The position numbers were made by a program, and so were the translations under genes. From positions 80,396-120,988 of the forward strand of contig NW_003141829.1 of assembly GCF_000003605.2 (NCBI RefSeq): DNA of 40,593 bases, in the 5' to 3' direction. The stretch comes from Saccoglossus kowalevskii (lineage: Eukaryota; Hemichordata; Enteropneusta; Harrimaniidae). The notes below the pieces were generated by a model. That model did no database searches, was not told the origin of the DNA, and saw only the letters and a list, made by a program, of their open reading frames with translations. Of this stretch, positions 25,670-38,800 are shown in pieces (the first letter of the stretch is position 1; each line of letters starts with the position of its first letter).

Positions 25670-26561
25670 CAAGCAGCCTCTCAACTGAGATAGCTCCGCT
25701 GTTAGCAATGCACATTACAATTAAAGAACTAAAGATATCATTAGAAATGAACAATATATATATAAAAAACAACGGGAAAAATCTGAAAGAAGTCCACACG
25801 TAGTACGTATATATGTAATATAAAAGCAATCGGACTTGCAGTTTTCAACAAGAAGTCAAAAATATAACTTTTCACCAAAAATGACAAAAATAATCATTAA
25901 AATTAAATAATTGAAGATTTCACAACAAAATTAACAAATCTGAAAGAGGTCCACATGTAGTACCTATATACGTAATATAAAAGCAATCAAACTTGCGGTT
26001 TTTAACAAGTCGAAAATATCACTTTTTACCAAAAATGACAAAAATATTCACAAAAATTAGAAAATTAAAGATATCATTACAAAATGAACAAATCTGAGAG
26101 AGGTCCACATGTAGTACCTATATATGTAATATAAAAGCAATTGGACTTGCGGTTTTTAACAAGAAGTCGAAAATATCACTTTTTACCAAAAATGACAAAA
26201 ATATTCACTAAAATTGGAGAATTAAAGATATCATTACAAAATGAACAAATCTGAGAGAGGTCCACATATAGTATCTATATATGTAATATAAAAACAATTG
26301 GACTTGCGGTTTTTAACAAGAAGTCGAAAATATCACTTTTTACCAAAAATGACAAAAATATTCACCAAAATTAGAGAATTGAAGATATCATCATGAAATG
26401 AACAAATCTGAGAGAGGTCTACCCAAGGTACATATACACCAAGTATCAAAGCATTCAGGCTTGTAGTTTTCAAGAAGAAGTCGAAAAAGTAAAACATTGA
26501 CACGGACGACGGACAATCACTCATATTATAAGCTCCGCTCGACAAAGTCGACAGCGGAGCT
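25670..26561 (-). mobile_element. Family A hairpin-ended element (A1), Helentron-like
   Basis: Complete minus-oriented copy. The 5' hairpin is at 26531-26561 (arms AGCTCCGCT and AGCGGAGCT). The same arm recurs near the 3' end (AGCTCCGCTGT at about 25692-25702). The 3' hairpin, read on the minus strand as CAGTT-GAGA-GGCTG, is followed by CTTGTTT. The body consists of tandem units of about 157 bp (AATCTGAGAG-type starts at 25937, 26091, 26248, 26405). The 5' flank ends in TT. No coding capacity. Confidence 0.82.
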
Positions 26562-29395
26562 AATAACAATTACTCACAAGATGCAATGACAATTCATAAT
26601 AATGACAACTGAAAGTTTATATTGAAAAAATATAAAGAATGATAGTATTGTTGGTGATTGCAAAAAGCATCACAATATTAATTTCTTCCAGTTGGCAAAG
26701 TTGAAAATTGTATGAAAGATACAAATTATACCCAATGATGCATTAGATGCATATTTTTTCTAATGAAATTGATTATTTTATCAATGAGTTTAACCAGAAT
26801 TCTAAGTTATTTACATCATCATATAGAATGGTGCTTTCAATGAACAATATAAATGGCAGGTTAGGGGGTACATTAGACAAGATAATAGTGATTATAGAGA
26901 CAAGTTAGGGACTCTACTTTATGAGGTTAACAAAATGAAATTACTTTATGCAGTAATTACAAAGGAATATGTTGTGTATGATGACATAATTTACTTAGCT
27001 ATTTTTATCTAATAGGCACTTTGGGGATAGTCTAGTCATAAAATGAAAGACTGGCTGGCCAAAAACTACTTAATGTATATATTCGATAATGAGGATAAAA
27101 ATAAAAGATTAATTGCTACATTACAATTTGTGAAAAAGGTTAACAGAAAAGTTGCATCATTGTGAAAATAAAGGGCAATCATAGAAAACAATTCATTGTT
27201 ACCAACAGTTAATTTGAAAATAAACTTATAGTACCGGGGTATATAGTTTAGCTGAGATATGTTTTTGATTAAATTGCATTCTATAGAGTGTGAAAAAAGT
27301 GTCAAGTGTTTCAGCCAGCTTGATTACACAGAGAGACATTGTGACCCAGGAATATCAATGTTGAGTATTGCTGCAACATTATTAGTTGGGTTTATTTTCG
27401 CTTATTTTACTGATAGTTAAATGCAATAAATTAGAACACAGTGAACAATAATAGTTGATCACAAAATTTATTTTTTCCTTCACAAAACAATGAATTTAAA
27501 ACCAACATCGAATCTGATAAAATTAAACTCATTTTTTTTTTTATTTCTACAGTATTTACTATTTGTGCAGATATTAATTAACAATATTTATTGCCTTGTA
27601 CTTTTCTATTTGTTTTTTCAAAATCTTACCACAATTCCAAATTAGCCATTCTCTCAACTTGTGTTTTAAGTATGGTTGGTCAAATTTAAACACTCCCAGA
27701 GTTTGATTTGATTTTATATGAAAGTTTAACCATATACAGTATAATTTAACTTTGATATTTACCACAATTGCGTGTCTTTCCTACTACTATACTGTGGTTA
27801 TACTATGGTTTAACACTATGCTTGTGGCTTGTTTATAAACAATAGACTATTGTTTATAGTGTGTTTTGTTCTCTTGTTAGGATGTGTTAAAAAGCTGGTG
27901 GAAACGTAATTATGCTTACTCAGTTATTAAACACTTCTCATGATAATATATGAATTAATCAAAAACATAATTTAGGGACTCTGACTGCCCACTAATCGGT
28001 GTGTACTTAATAATCATGCCTATTTGAAAATATTACCATTGAATTTTGAAATATCACTGATAGTGTTTTTGAAATTTAATTCTAATATGCAAATTATATG
28101 TCAAATTTTTAATTTCTGAGTCAAAATCCCCTCTGGTTCTGGAACACTGGTTGAAATTGTATTACATTCTGAACTACCAGTATAGGATGGTGAATAAAAA
28201 TAATTGAACTCATTTTGTAAAGAGGACATACAGTATACCTATTGTTATACAGGCACAGTTATAAAAGTAACTGTATTCATTGCAAGGCAATAGACAAACA
28301 CTAATTTCATTGAAACCAAATTAAACAAAGTAATTGCCCTGGGTATGGTAATTTCACCCATAGAGGCTTGGTTTCAATGACAAAGTATACACTATCATCA
28401 TTCATAAGACATGCTAGTTTAATTTCATGCATTTTTTGTTCGGTAAATTGTTACAACTTAATTTGGGATAATTCAGTAATTTACTGTTTTATTTTAGTTG
28501 AAACATTCAGATTTATATTTTTCGCTGAAAGGAATTTTTCACAGTAGACTCTACAGCCTATATAGAGTCAGATGAACCACAAAAAATGTCGATATTGAGT
28601 CTATTAACTGGTTTGGAAAACAAAAGTACATAATTTGTGACTTAATTATTTCGCCTTTGGAGTCAATAAGACTAATTTAAAATTAATGATATATATTGTT
28701 GAAAAAAAAATGTGTGGTATGGTTAAGTGAAAAAATGAAGTGCACACCACATGTAGATGAAAATCCAAAAAAGTTCCATGCAATTCATTCACGTCGGAAC
28801 AAGTTTAATAATATGTAAGTGTATATGTACACCTTCACGGGCTTTTCTAGATTGTGAAAGATATGATGCCACTACGGTATAACTTTACGATCTATACACT
28901 GTCTGGTACTTTCACTGTATTGTCGGATTGGATCATCATCATTATACACACTGAACAACAAAAGCAACAATCAATGAAAACATCTCATGCTGGAAATCAA
29001 GGATCGAACTGGGAAGCTAGATCCAAATAAACACAAAGAAAGTTTAGACACCTACCCAATATCTTCTAACGTGCATATCATCGATATTATGAAGGTAATT
29101 GTGAGCGCCAATGAGATGTGGCTGCAGAGGGCGACAGACAAAACTTCGTGGTAAACTGCATGTCCGCGGCTCACCGCGATCTACACACTACTAGCATTTA
29201 CATTTTGTTCAGCACGAAGTACATCACTGAACGATCCTTTAACGAAGAAACAAACACTCCAATTGTGCAGTAACATGATTCGAAATTATTTTCAAAATAT
29301 TCAGTGAAGAATTTATGAGCAGCATAATATTAATACATATTACATTATTGTTCGTCATTTTAACCGTACACATTAATTTCTAATCAAGATTTGCG
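26562..29395. other. Intergenic region before the phosphatase promoter
   Basis: AT-rich with no gene recognised. G+C rises at about 29100-29200. On the minus strand, CGCG|GTGAGC at 29175/29174 could be the donor of an untranslated first exon of the TTL-like gene, but nothing else supports it. Confidence 0.45.
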
Positions 29396-29403
29396 TATAT
29401 AAA
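29396..29403 (+). promoter_or_regulatory. TATA-like box for the phosphatase gene
   Basis: TATATAAA, about 100 bp upstream of the YY1-like site and 171 bp upstream of the phosphatase start codon. Plausible only; TATA-like strings are common in DNA this AT-rich. Confidence 0.3.
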
Positions 29404-29496
29404 CACCCACAACACAGTGTAGTTAGTCCTGTCGACCATACAGGCTGAAAATATCGAATTAACTTTTGATCACATGACCTATTAAAAACATTACCG

Positions 29497-29508
29497 AAAG
29501 ATGGCGGA
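29497..29508 (+). promoter_or_regulatory. YY1-like site (AAAGATGGCGGA)
   Basis: Matches the YY1 core AANATGGCGG, which in animal promoters often sits just downstream of the transcription start. Its ATG also opens a 16-codon upstream ORF (29501-29551) that ends before the main start. Confidence 0.5.
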
Positions 29509-29573
29509 TGCTTTGACATTTAGAAGTTATTTTGCCGTCATTGATTTTTAGTTTTCCGCGGGACACCGACAAG

Positions 29574-29809
29574 ATGATCAACCGGTTTAGGTCTACTGTA
29601 AACAACGTGATTGCCAATCTTCATCCTATACCACGTTCTCCTGAAAAAACGCAAAGGGCCGAGGATTTGCCGGTAAAGTTTCCGTACAGTCGTCCCGAGT
29701 TTTTAAATTTAAGTGACGAGGAAGTGAAGGTGTCCGCTGACCATGTTTTGAGACCAATTCTAGTACCCCGCGATATAGCAAGGTTACCATGGTACAGTGG
29801 CTATTCAGA
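29574..29809 (+). CDS. PPM1H: Phosphatase exon 1
   Basis: 78 codons plus two bases; donor TCAGA|GTAAGT. The start chosen is the first in-frame ATG (A at -3); the frame is open upstream only from a TTG at 29532. The N-terminus MINRFRSTVNNVIANL spaces hydrophobic residues at 2, 5, 9, 12, 13 and 16, as an amphipathic helix would. It is followed by a polar linker and then DLPVKFPYSRPEFLNLSDEE to LPWYSGYS. Confidence 0.93.
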
Positions 29810-32800
29810 GTAAGTACAACGTGTTATAATTACGCATAGTAATTGATTGATACTGAAAACAGATATGCAAAGAAAGCGATCGACGTCGTCGTCCCGTCCC
29901 ATTCAGTCATTACGGTGATTCACCGCGAGTGTAATTTGTTAGTTCTGGAGACAAGAAATTGAAAGTACGTCTTATGTACACTTAACATTACTTTCACTTA
30001 TTGCCATATCAATAAACAAATGTAGTTTTTTTTTTTTTGTTTTTTTTGTTTGTTTTTTTAATCATCAACATGCCGCTTGACATTCATAAAGTGAGTGGGC
30101 GTTTAGTGTATGTCTTCAGCGTTCAGGAGCATCAATCCTTTAATTGTGTCTAGCTTTTATTTCTGACACTAGAAGGTGCGACATTTCTTGAATTATTTTG
30201 GCAATTGCTCTTTATCAATATAAATTCAAACGAATAAAGTTTTTTTTACTGAGATTCAACCGATATAAAGACGATGTGATGTCTATTATTAAACCACCTT
30301 CTGTAATAATATAATGGAACTATTATTTATGCTAACAACATGAATGATTGTCCCACATTTCATTTAAATGTTTGTTTTTTTCAAAAATTCTGAATATATG
30401 CCCCAGATGTAGCTCTCATAGCATCAATAGGATTCCATATTCCTTTAGTATTGCTAGATCATTATCATGTCTTAATTTTTATGCTGCCAGTTGTTTATGA
30501 AGTTTATAAATATTTTTTTTCACAATCACCATCAGTAGATGTAGTTTCTAACAGGACTGATTTGTAGGAAATCTGAGTCACAATGAAACACCAAGTTGAG
30601 TCACCTTCGTGACTGCTGGGGAGAGAGGTATTCAAACAAAAATAAAGATTGTTTGTGGCTGTAGGGAACACAAAATTTTACACTTCTTTTGTTGATAAAA
30701 TGTGAATATTGTTTTTCTATATTACAAATTTCCAAACTACTGTAAGACGTTTTTGAAGATCCCTATCTATCAATTTATGATTGTCTGACACAAAAAATCT
30801 ATGGGTCAGTGACACTTCATATCTGCTTAGAGGGCACACCGCTCTGAAATATTTTTCATACTAACAAGACACTTTGCGATGGGCATCATTCTTGATCAGT
30901 GATATTTACAAAAATATTTGTTCACAATTTTATAAACCAGCTTGGCAATTCCCACCACCAGATAGTGTCACTGCATTGAACTGCATGTATTTTCTAACAA
31001 ATCCATGATCATTCTCGATAATTTTGTTCAATTTGCATGTGCACTATGTTTGCATTTGAAGTTCTGATGTGTATATATTTTAATACATACAGGTACACTC
31101 ACAAAAATACCCATACAATTTTAATAAGAAAATTTATTTCCGTTAGTACCTTCCTGTGATCATACATATTGGGTTGTAGGTAAGTGCTAAATCGTCATTT
31201 TTACATGTCCCGAGCTGTTTCTCAGAGATGACTTGGCCGATTTGGATCAAACTTGCTATGATGATCATACATATTTGGTTATAGGTGCACGTCATACTTT
31301 TTCCGTGATTCAAACAAATATGGCCAACTGGCGGCCATTTTGCTTTTTTATGGTACCCATGGTACTTTCTCTTGAATGCCATAAACGTTTCTGTTTAAAT
31401 TTTGTACAAAGACAGTATATCAATAAATACATCAACATGAACATTATTTATTAATTATTAATCTCCTATTAATGGTTTCAATCTAATCTCAATGACTTCA
31501 TCAGCATCAAATTGATATGTCAGATCACAAAATTTTGGACGAGGACTGTGTCATTAACAATGACTTGTTCTTACTAATTAAACTACACTGTGTAGGGTAC
31601 TCGACAGTTGTTTTTTGTTTTGTCGATTATGTCAGTCATTTGTTTTGTGTTCTTGGACAAAAATCAACAACGGTTAAATAGGTATATTATTTCCACTTTG
31701 CAGTATATCGTATCCAGTACTTGTATACTGTGTTCCCCAGCTTAAATATAAGACTGTTCGAAAACATAAGATTGTAATGTCAATTTCGTTCATTAATGTT
31801 GTATGATGTTTGAACCATTACTGTTATGCATATTATCATGTCATGTGACATATATGGATATGTGGCATGTTAGTCATACAATGTATCTCTTTTCTGATGT
31901 CCCCATTATGGCACTAGTTGCATGTCCTTATCTGCAACAGTGCTTACAGTGATATTACACTTTTAATACATTGATTTCATTGAAATTTGACCAGTGGTTG
32001 ATATTTTGGTGGAAAAGGCTAATTAATATGCAAATTATGTAATTAATATTTACAGATTGCAACCTAAAACTATTCAGGTTTGATCATTATCCCAGATCAT
32101 CTATATTTCCTTGAAAAGGTCTCAAATTGGCTGTGATGTGCACATTAGGTAATTAATAGGCATAGATTTCAACCCAAAACTAATCAGGTGTACACATTTC
32201 AATGTATCAAAGACCATTTATGTATTAAGTTCCATTGAATCTGTTGAATAGTTCCTGAGAAAAAAGTGAAAAGACTTAAAATTGTCTAATTAATATGCAG
32301 ATTAGGTCAATAATACGCACAGATTTCAACCAAAAACTAATCAGGTGTGCACATTATCCAAGACCATCTATATACCCCTGGTACTAAGTTTAATTGAAAT
32401 CTATTGAATGGTACATAAGAAACACAGGAAAATTACCTTATTAATATGCATAATAATTTTTTTTTTCTATGTTGTTGTTTTATATAAATCATGATGCAAT
32501 GAACTAAATAGTAATAATAGTAACATAGGTAACATCTGTGACACACACACTGTGATTACGGTATAATACATGTACTAGTGATTCATAGCCTTGATTTTTT
32601 TAATCAATATATTGTTTATCCTATTATCTCAATGTTGACTTTGATCTGAAGCAAGGTGACATATTGCAGTATGCATGCTGTGTTCATAGGCTTCATAGCA
32701 ATGCTATGATGAAATTCAGCTACTACATATTTTGTTTATTTCACTCAATGATATATTGCATCATGTCCATTGCAGCTAATACTTCTGATAGATTGCTCGC

Positions 32801-35800
32801 ACTTTCTTTATACATGTAATCAGATAGTGTAGATGTGAAAGTGTCTATATTATCTATAGAAAAAAACACACATATAAAGTGTGTTCGTGTCATTTTAGTG
32901 ATGTCAAATGCAAATAGTGTATAGAAATTTGTTATTATAGTTACATAAACATTTCTGACTCGAGTTAGTCTGATAAATTATAATTTCATGCTTGGTTTGA
33001 AAATTATATTAGTACCATTAGTGATTATATGTAATTACTTGGTAATGATTGCTATTTATTATTGTCATATTACAGTAATGAGCATTGTATGCTATCATTT
33101 TTATTAATCAATTCACAGTATTAATTTCATATACAGTGGCTTTCCATCATCGTCATCACAATAATAATGAAATATTAATTATAGTATTTGAATAGTAGTG
33201 TCAGGCTTTAAAATTGAAATATATTGCCATTCATAAAGTAATGTACATATGTGCTCTGATAAGAATTTAACAGAAATTTTAAATTTCCTGCTAATTAATA
33301 ATGGCTCTTATGATTTCTGCTTTCCAATTAGTGGCTGTATGTCATGTGAGTGTGTTCTTTGTTACCAAAGTTATGCCTTATTAGTCTGTATGGTTATTAT
33401 TGGTATTTTAAGTCCATGCAAACATTACGTCCATCGGTCACAACTATTTTGGGGGGTTTGGAAAAAAAAATCAAATTAAAAGCAAAATTTTATGACACTT
33501 AAACTAAAATAAATATTAATGGGTCTGCATCAATTTTGGAAAACAATTTGATCACTAACATTTAATTTTTAGCTCCGCTGTTGACTTTGTCGAGCGGAGC
33601 TTATCATACATGTATGAGTGATTGTCTGTCGTCCGTGTCAATGTTTTACTTTTTCTTCTTGAAAACTACAAGCCTGAATGCTTTGATACTTGGTGTATAT
33701 ATACCTTGGGTAGACCTCTCTCGAATTTGTTCATTTCATGATCTTATCTTCAATTCTCTAATTTTGGTGAATATTTTTGTCATTTTTGGTAAAAAGTGAT
33801 ATTTTCAACTTCTTGCTAAAAACCGCAAGTCTAATTGCTTTGTTATTACATATATAGGTACTACATGTGGACCACTCTCAAATTTGTTCATTTCATGATG
33901 ATATCTTCAATTCTCTAATTTTGATGAATATTTTTGTCATTTTTGGTGAAAAGTGATGTTTTTGAATTCTCGTTGAAAACAGCAAGTCCCATTGCATTGA
34001 TACTATGCATATTGTTCATTTTCTAATGATATCTTCTGTTTTTTAATTGAAATGTGCATTGCTAACAGCGGAGCTATCTCAGCTGCGAGGCTGCTTGTTT
34101 TATTTAGGCCTTAATAATGAAACAGTTAGATTGTACATTGCATTTTTGATGTATGTGAGTGATACACACTAGTTATGCAAAGATAAATACTTGTTTATTT
34201 CAATGTATGTAAAGATTTTGGAAGATTCAGTAAAAATGTACCTACCATGATTCAGCTGTCCATTTGCCAGACTCCTCAGTACACATAAAACAATCATAGT
34301 TTTTTCATCACAATGAGTAGCTGATTACCGCAAGATGACTGGAACTTGATCTCAAAAATATAATTCAATGAAATGTTTTTCTTCATTTTCTGTGAATGCA
34401 CTAGATATTTCATCATCATGTTTTATTATTATTTTTAGAGTGATAAATGCTGGTAAGAGTTTGTACAATGAAGACCAAGCTGCCATTGGTATTTTTCATC
34501 TAGGAGAATCATCATTTGATTCACAAAATCAACCTGCGGCAAAATCTGGTACCTCAGACACTCCTTCCAGGGAAAACTCACTGGTGCAGATGTAGTTTAT
34601 TTCTTACTATTTTAAACCGAGTAAACTGGTCCACTTTAATGTTTGTAAACTTATAGATGGGGATTACTGGTAGTCCATCCATTCACCTATCTCGCTGACC
34701 ATATTTGATCAGTTTAAAATTCATATTGTTTCATATTGTTTAGAATTTGTTCCAATTTAGAATAAAATGCATGACAAATAAAACAAAATGTTGTGCATCA
34801 GTAACTCATCATGTGTGTTCTTCATAAGTTGCGCTGTAGCTGACCCAGACATGCCCTGGAAAGTAATCAAGATGAAGGACTGCAGGGGAGTCTAAAGAAT
34901 CAATGTCGTCATGTCTTAAAACCAAATTTAAAAATCATGCATCCCATGCATCTACAATTACAGGAACTTGAACTAATCTATAAAGTCATCTGTTTGGACT
35001 GACCAGGAACTGATAATGAGGGAGAGACGAGACCCAAATAAAATTGATCATGAATGATTTTCTTATTCCCATATTGTTTTTGATCTGTAGGATCAGGATG
35101 ACAACACATACACATATTTTGCCATCTATGATGGTCACGCTGGGAATGCAGGGGCAGTTATGGCAGTCCATACATTGCACCTACACATACAAGAACACTT
35201 AAATGCTGTGGCAAATATATTAATAAATTCACCGCACTATAGCCTTCCTGAGGGAAATACCGTACATATCCACAATGACAAATATCACGGCAGAGTTAAG
35301 TGGCCTTTCCATGAAAGGGATCTTCCAACTGAGAGTCTTATATGTGGTGCACTGGAGAATGCATTCTGGGATATGGTAAGTTGAAATTTATTTGCATTAT
35401 ATTTAAGTATACATTTAGAATAATGACTTCATACAGGGACTCTTCTAAGATATAAAGTCCAACCTGAGGTAAAATGTTTGAGACTGCAGTTCATGACATG
35501 TTATTATGGTAATGACTTCATATCCAAAAAAGTCTGAGTACAATGGTGTTATCTGACTTAAAAATATCATATAGCATGAAAGCCAATGAACGCCATTCCA
35601 GATAGGTCAAAGGACAGTGCTCCCTTTTTGATGTCTCATGATCTACAGACAAGTCCTACGATAATTTATGAGAATGAAGGTACAATTTATGTAAGAGATT
35701 TGACTTAGGAAAATGAGTCTGGGTCAGGACATTTACCATATATATAAAGTCCTGCAAAGAACATTTCAATTGGTATAAAAGTATTACTAGAGTTTTATGT

Positions 35801-38800
35801 ATATTATTAGTCCCCGTTCAGACGAAGTCCGAAAACGGGGACTTATAATTCGGTCCCCGTCCGTGCGTCTGTGCGTCCATCCGGATTCATATCTCAGAAT
35901 CCCTTGGGCCGATTCTGTTCATTCTTTGCATGTGCCTAGTACTTTATGTGGGACATATGCACATGCAGTGGTTTAGCGATTCGATTCAAAATGGCCGACT
36001 GGCAGCCATCTTGGTTTTTGAAAATGTTGTATTTTGGACATGCTTTGTCAGTTTTCATTCAAACTTGGTACATAGATTATACATGTTAGGATACATGTCC
36101 ATGACGATTTATTTCACAATTGGATCAAAGATGTTCGACTGGCAGCCATCTTGTTCTTTGAAAATGTCGTATTTTGGACATGCTTTGTCAGTTTTCATTC
36201 AAATTTAGTACATAGATCATACATGTTAGGATACATGTCCCCGACCGTCCGTGAGTTCCTGAGTCTGTCTGTCCGTGCGTCAGTCTGTCCAGTCATATTT
36301 CAGAATCCTGTGGACCGATTACGTTCATTCTTTGCATGTGCCTAGTACCTTATGTGGGACATATGCACATGCAGTGGTTTAGCGATTCGATTCAAAATGG
36401 CTGACTGGCAGCCATCTTGTTTTTTGAAAATGTTGTATTTTGGACATGCTTTGTCAGTTGTCATTCAAACTTGGTACATAGATTATACATGTTAGGATAC
36501 ATGTCCATGACGATTTATTTCGCAAGATGGACGACTGGCAGGCATCTTGTTTTTTTTTTTTTTATGCGGTATCTTGGACGTGCTCTGTCAGTTTTCATTC
36601 AAATTTGGCATATACATGTACTTTATACATGTTAGGATGCATGTCCATGACAATTTGTCAGGATGGCCGATTGACAGCCATCTGACTTTTTGGCCTTACT
36701 ACTATATTTCCACAATTTATGTATCATTTTCATTCGTATTTGGCACATATATAATACATATCAGTGTGTTTCATAATCAGATCAAAGATGGCCGAATAAT
36801 GGCTGTTTTTATTTTTGGCCATATTACTACTACATGGAACATGTGTTTTGATGTAAATAAACAATCTGTTATATACGCCACTTAGAACTCAAATTTCAAG
36901 GACACGCTTGCGACAACCCTTCTGCTTTAATATGACGAGCACAAAGAGAACTTTCAAAAATTTAACGGGGACTGTGTCATTTTCATTGACTTATTTAAAA
37001 TCATAGGTTTGATTCATGTTTAAATCCTAAAGTAAATACATCATTCAGGACTATAAGAAAACATGTTTCAGTACCAACTTTTATGTATTGATTTCACAAG
37101 AGATATGGCTTTGTGAATTTTTGATGGCAGGAAAATTTCAGCTTTCATAGAATTGAGAATTTCACTGTGGAAATTGAGTCTCCGTAATGGCCATTCAATT
37201 GTCAAATAAAAATAATTGATTCAACCTGCATCCTGATGCAGATACTATGTACTTAAAAGTAGCAAGACTTGTAAATTTGAAATGAATGACATCAAGTACA
37301 TCTCTGATTACCAACTGTAGACCAGTGTTCTCTCTAACAAAACTGATTTTGTAAGGATCCTCAGTCAAAATGAAATCCTCCAAAATCAAATTGAGTCAGT
37401 TTCTTGACTGCTAGGGAGGAAAGAAAAAATAAAATTGTATGTGATGGACCAAATAAAACCTTTGTTCATAGAAGGAATTTTGTTTTACCAAATTATAACT
37501 TTGTAAGTATAATAAGATTGTAAGATATGCCAGTGAATCAGCATAACTACATGTACATGTGTAGTTGAGTCACAGCAAATTTCTGTGCGTCAATGGCATG
37601 TCATATCGGCTTAGGGGTATGTAATCGAGGAAACATACAAACTAATATACAATGGTCAAAGTATTCACACATTGACAATGTCAATCTAGTTTACTAGTGG
37701 GGCTAACAGACTGCAGTACATGTCCCTGTAATTCAAATACCATGTTGGGTTATCTACTTGCCCTACCAACACATGTACATGTATAACCCAATCAACATAT
37801 TAATACATGACATTGTTGCTTCCCTGATTATTATAAATTACATGTTATAATAATAATTTTGTTTGATGCACAGGATGAACAGATAGGTCATGAGAAACAC
37901 ATCTTCCGTATACCAGGTGGTTGTACTGCCTTAGTAGCAATATTTCTACATGGTAAACTATATTTATCGTGTGCAGGTGATTCAAGGTAAATATCCCATG
38001 TTATCAGAATGCAGTCAAACACAGTCATTTTGGCCCTACAGTAAAGTATGACCCTATATTTGACAACTTATTTTTACTATGCCATCTGAATTATTCATTT
38101 GTTATCACATCAGTGTTTGTTATGACAACTTATTGAAAACTATGTTTTGTGTACTTCTAGCTGGGTTGAGAACATTTTTAGTAAATCCTGAATTTGTTTA
38201 GCTTGGTCACTACATTGGGGAAAATATTGTTAAAATTATGGTCATCGAATGGGTTTTAACAGTGACTTATGTTCTGACCATTGTGCATCTATTTCTATAT
38301 CTTGAGCATGCCTGGACCAATTACATTCAAACTTCAAACATACATCCTGCATCTTGGGATACATATGCTTGCCATTGGTTTTACCAATGAATCAAACCAA
38401 ATCTTGGTCATGTATTAATTGATTATATTCAAATTTAATTGAACATTATGGGACTTATGAATTCAAAATGGCTGACTAGTGGTTCTGAATGCAGTTCTGG
38501 AGACATGTTTTGACTGTTAATTTTCAAACTTTATATATACATCATGCTCTGATTCAAGATGGCCAAATCGCAATTCTATCAGTGTTAAAATTTCATCAAA
38601 ATGTATGTACATTGAATGTTACACACCTTGATACACATCAGATTGGATTCAAAATGGCAGACTGGCAGCCATTTTAGCTAATGCAGCTTTGGAGAACCAT
38701 TCATGTTCAAACTTTATTTCTCAAACTAATGCAATTACTTATTGATTTCAGAGCAATCATAGTGAGGAACAATGAAATAATAGAGATGTCACAAGAATTT

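Larger units (their letters stand above)
29810..34438 (+). other. Phosphatase intron 1 (4.6 kb)
   Basis: Carries a T-rich tract (about 30027-30059), a family E repeat, a truncated B element, a family D array and a complete A element. From 32470 to 33570 there is only AT-rich sequence. No additional exon seen; exon 1 and exon 2 phases match directly. Confidence 0.7.
35376..37873 (+). other. Phosphatase intron 3 (2.5 kb)
   Basis: About half of it is the B2 element, and the second family E copy follows. The rest is AT-rich and unremarkable. Confidence 0.7.

Noticed and set aside
26333-26569. Repeated 70-80 codon frame in A1, also seen in A2 and A3
   Set aside because: The frames are alike because the elements are alike. 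They run through the 5' hairpin, are rich in Phe/Leu/Ile from AT-rich DNA, and lack any recognisable domain.
35930-36885. Overlapping open frames inside B2 with repeated WTCFVSFHSNLVH-like text
   Set aside because: They are products of the internal tandem repeats; no start context, domain or conservation supports coding.
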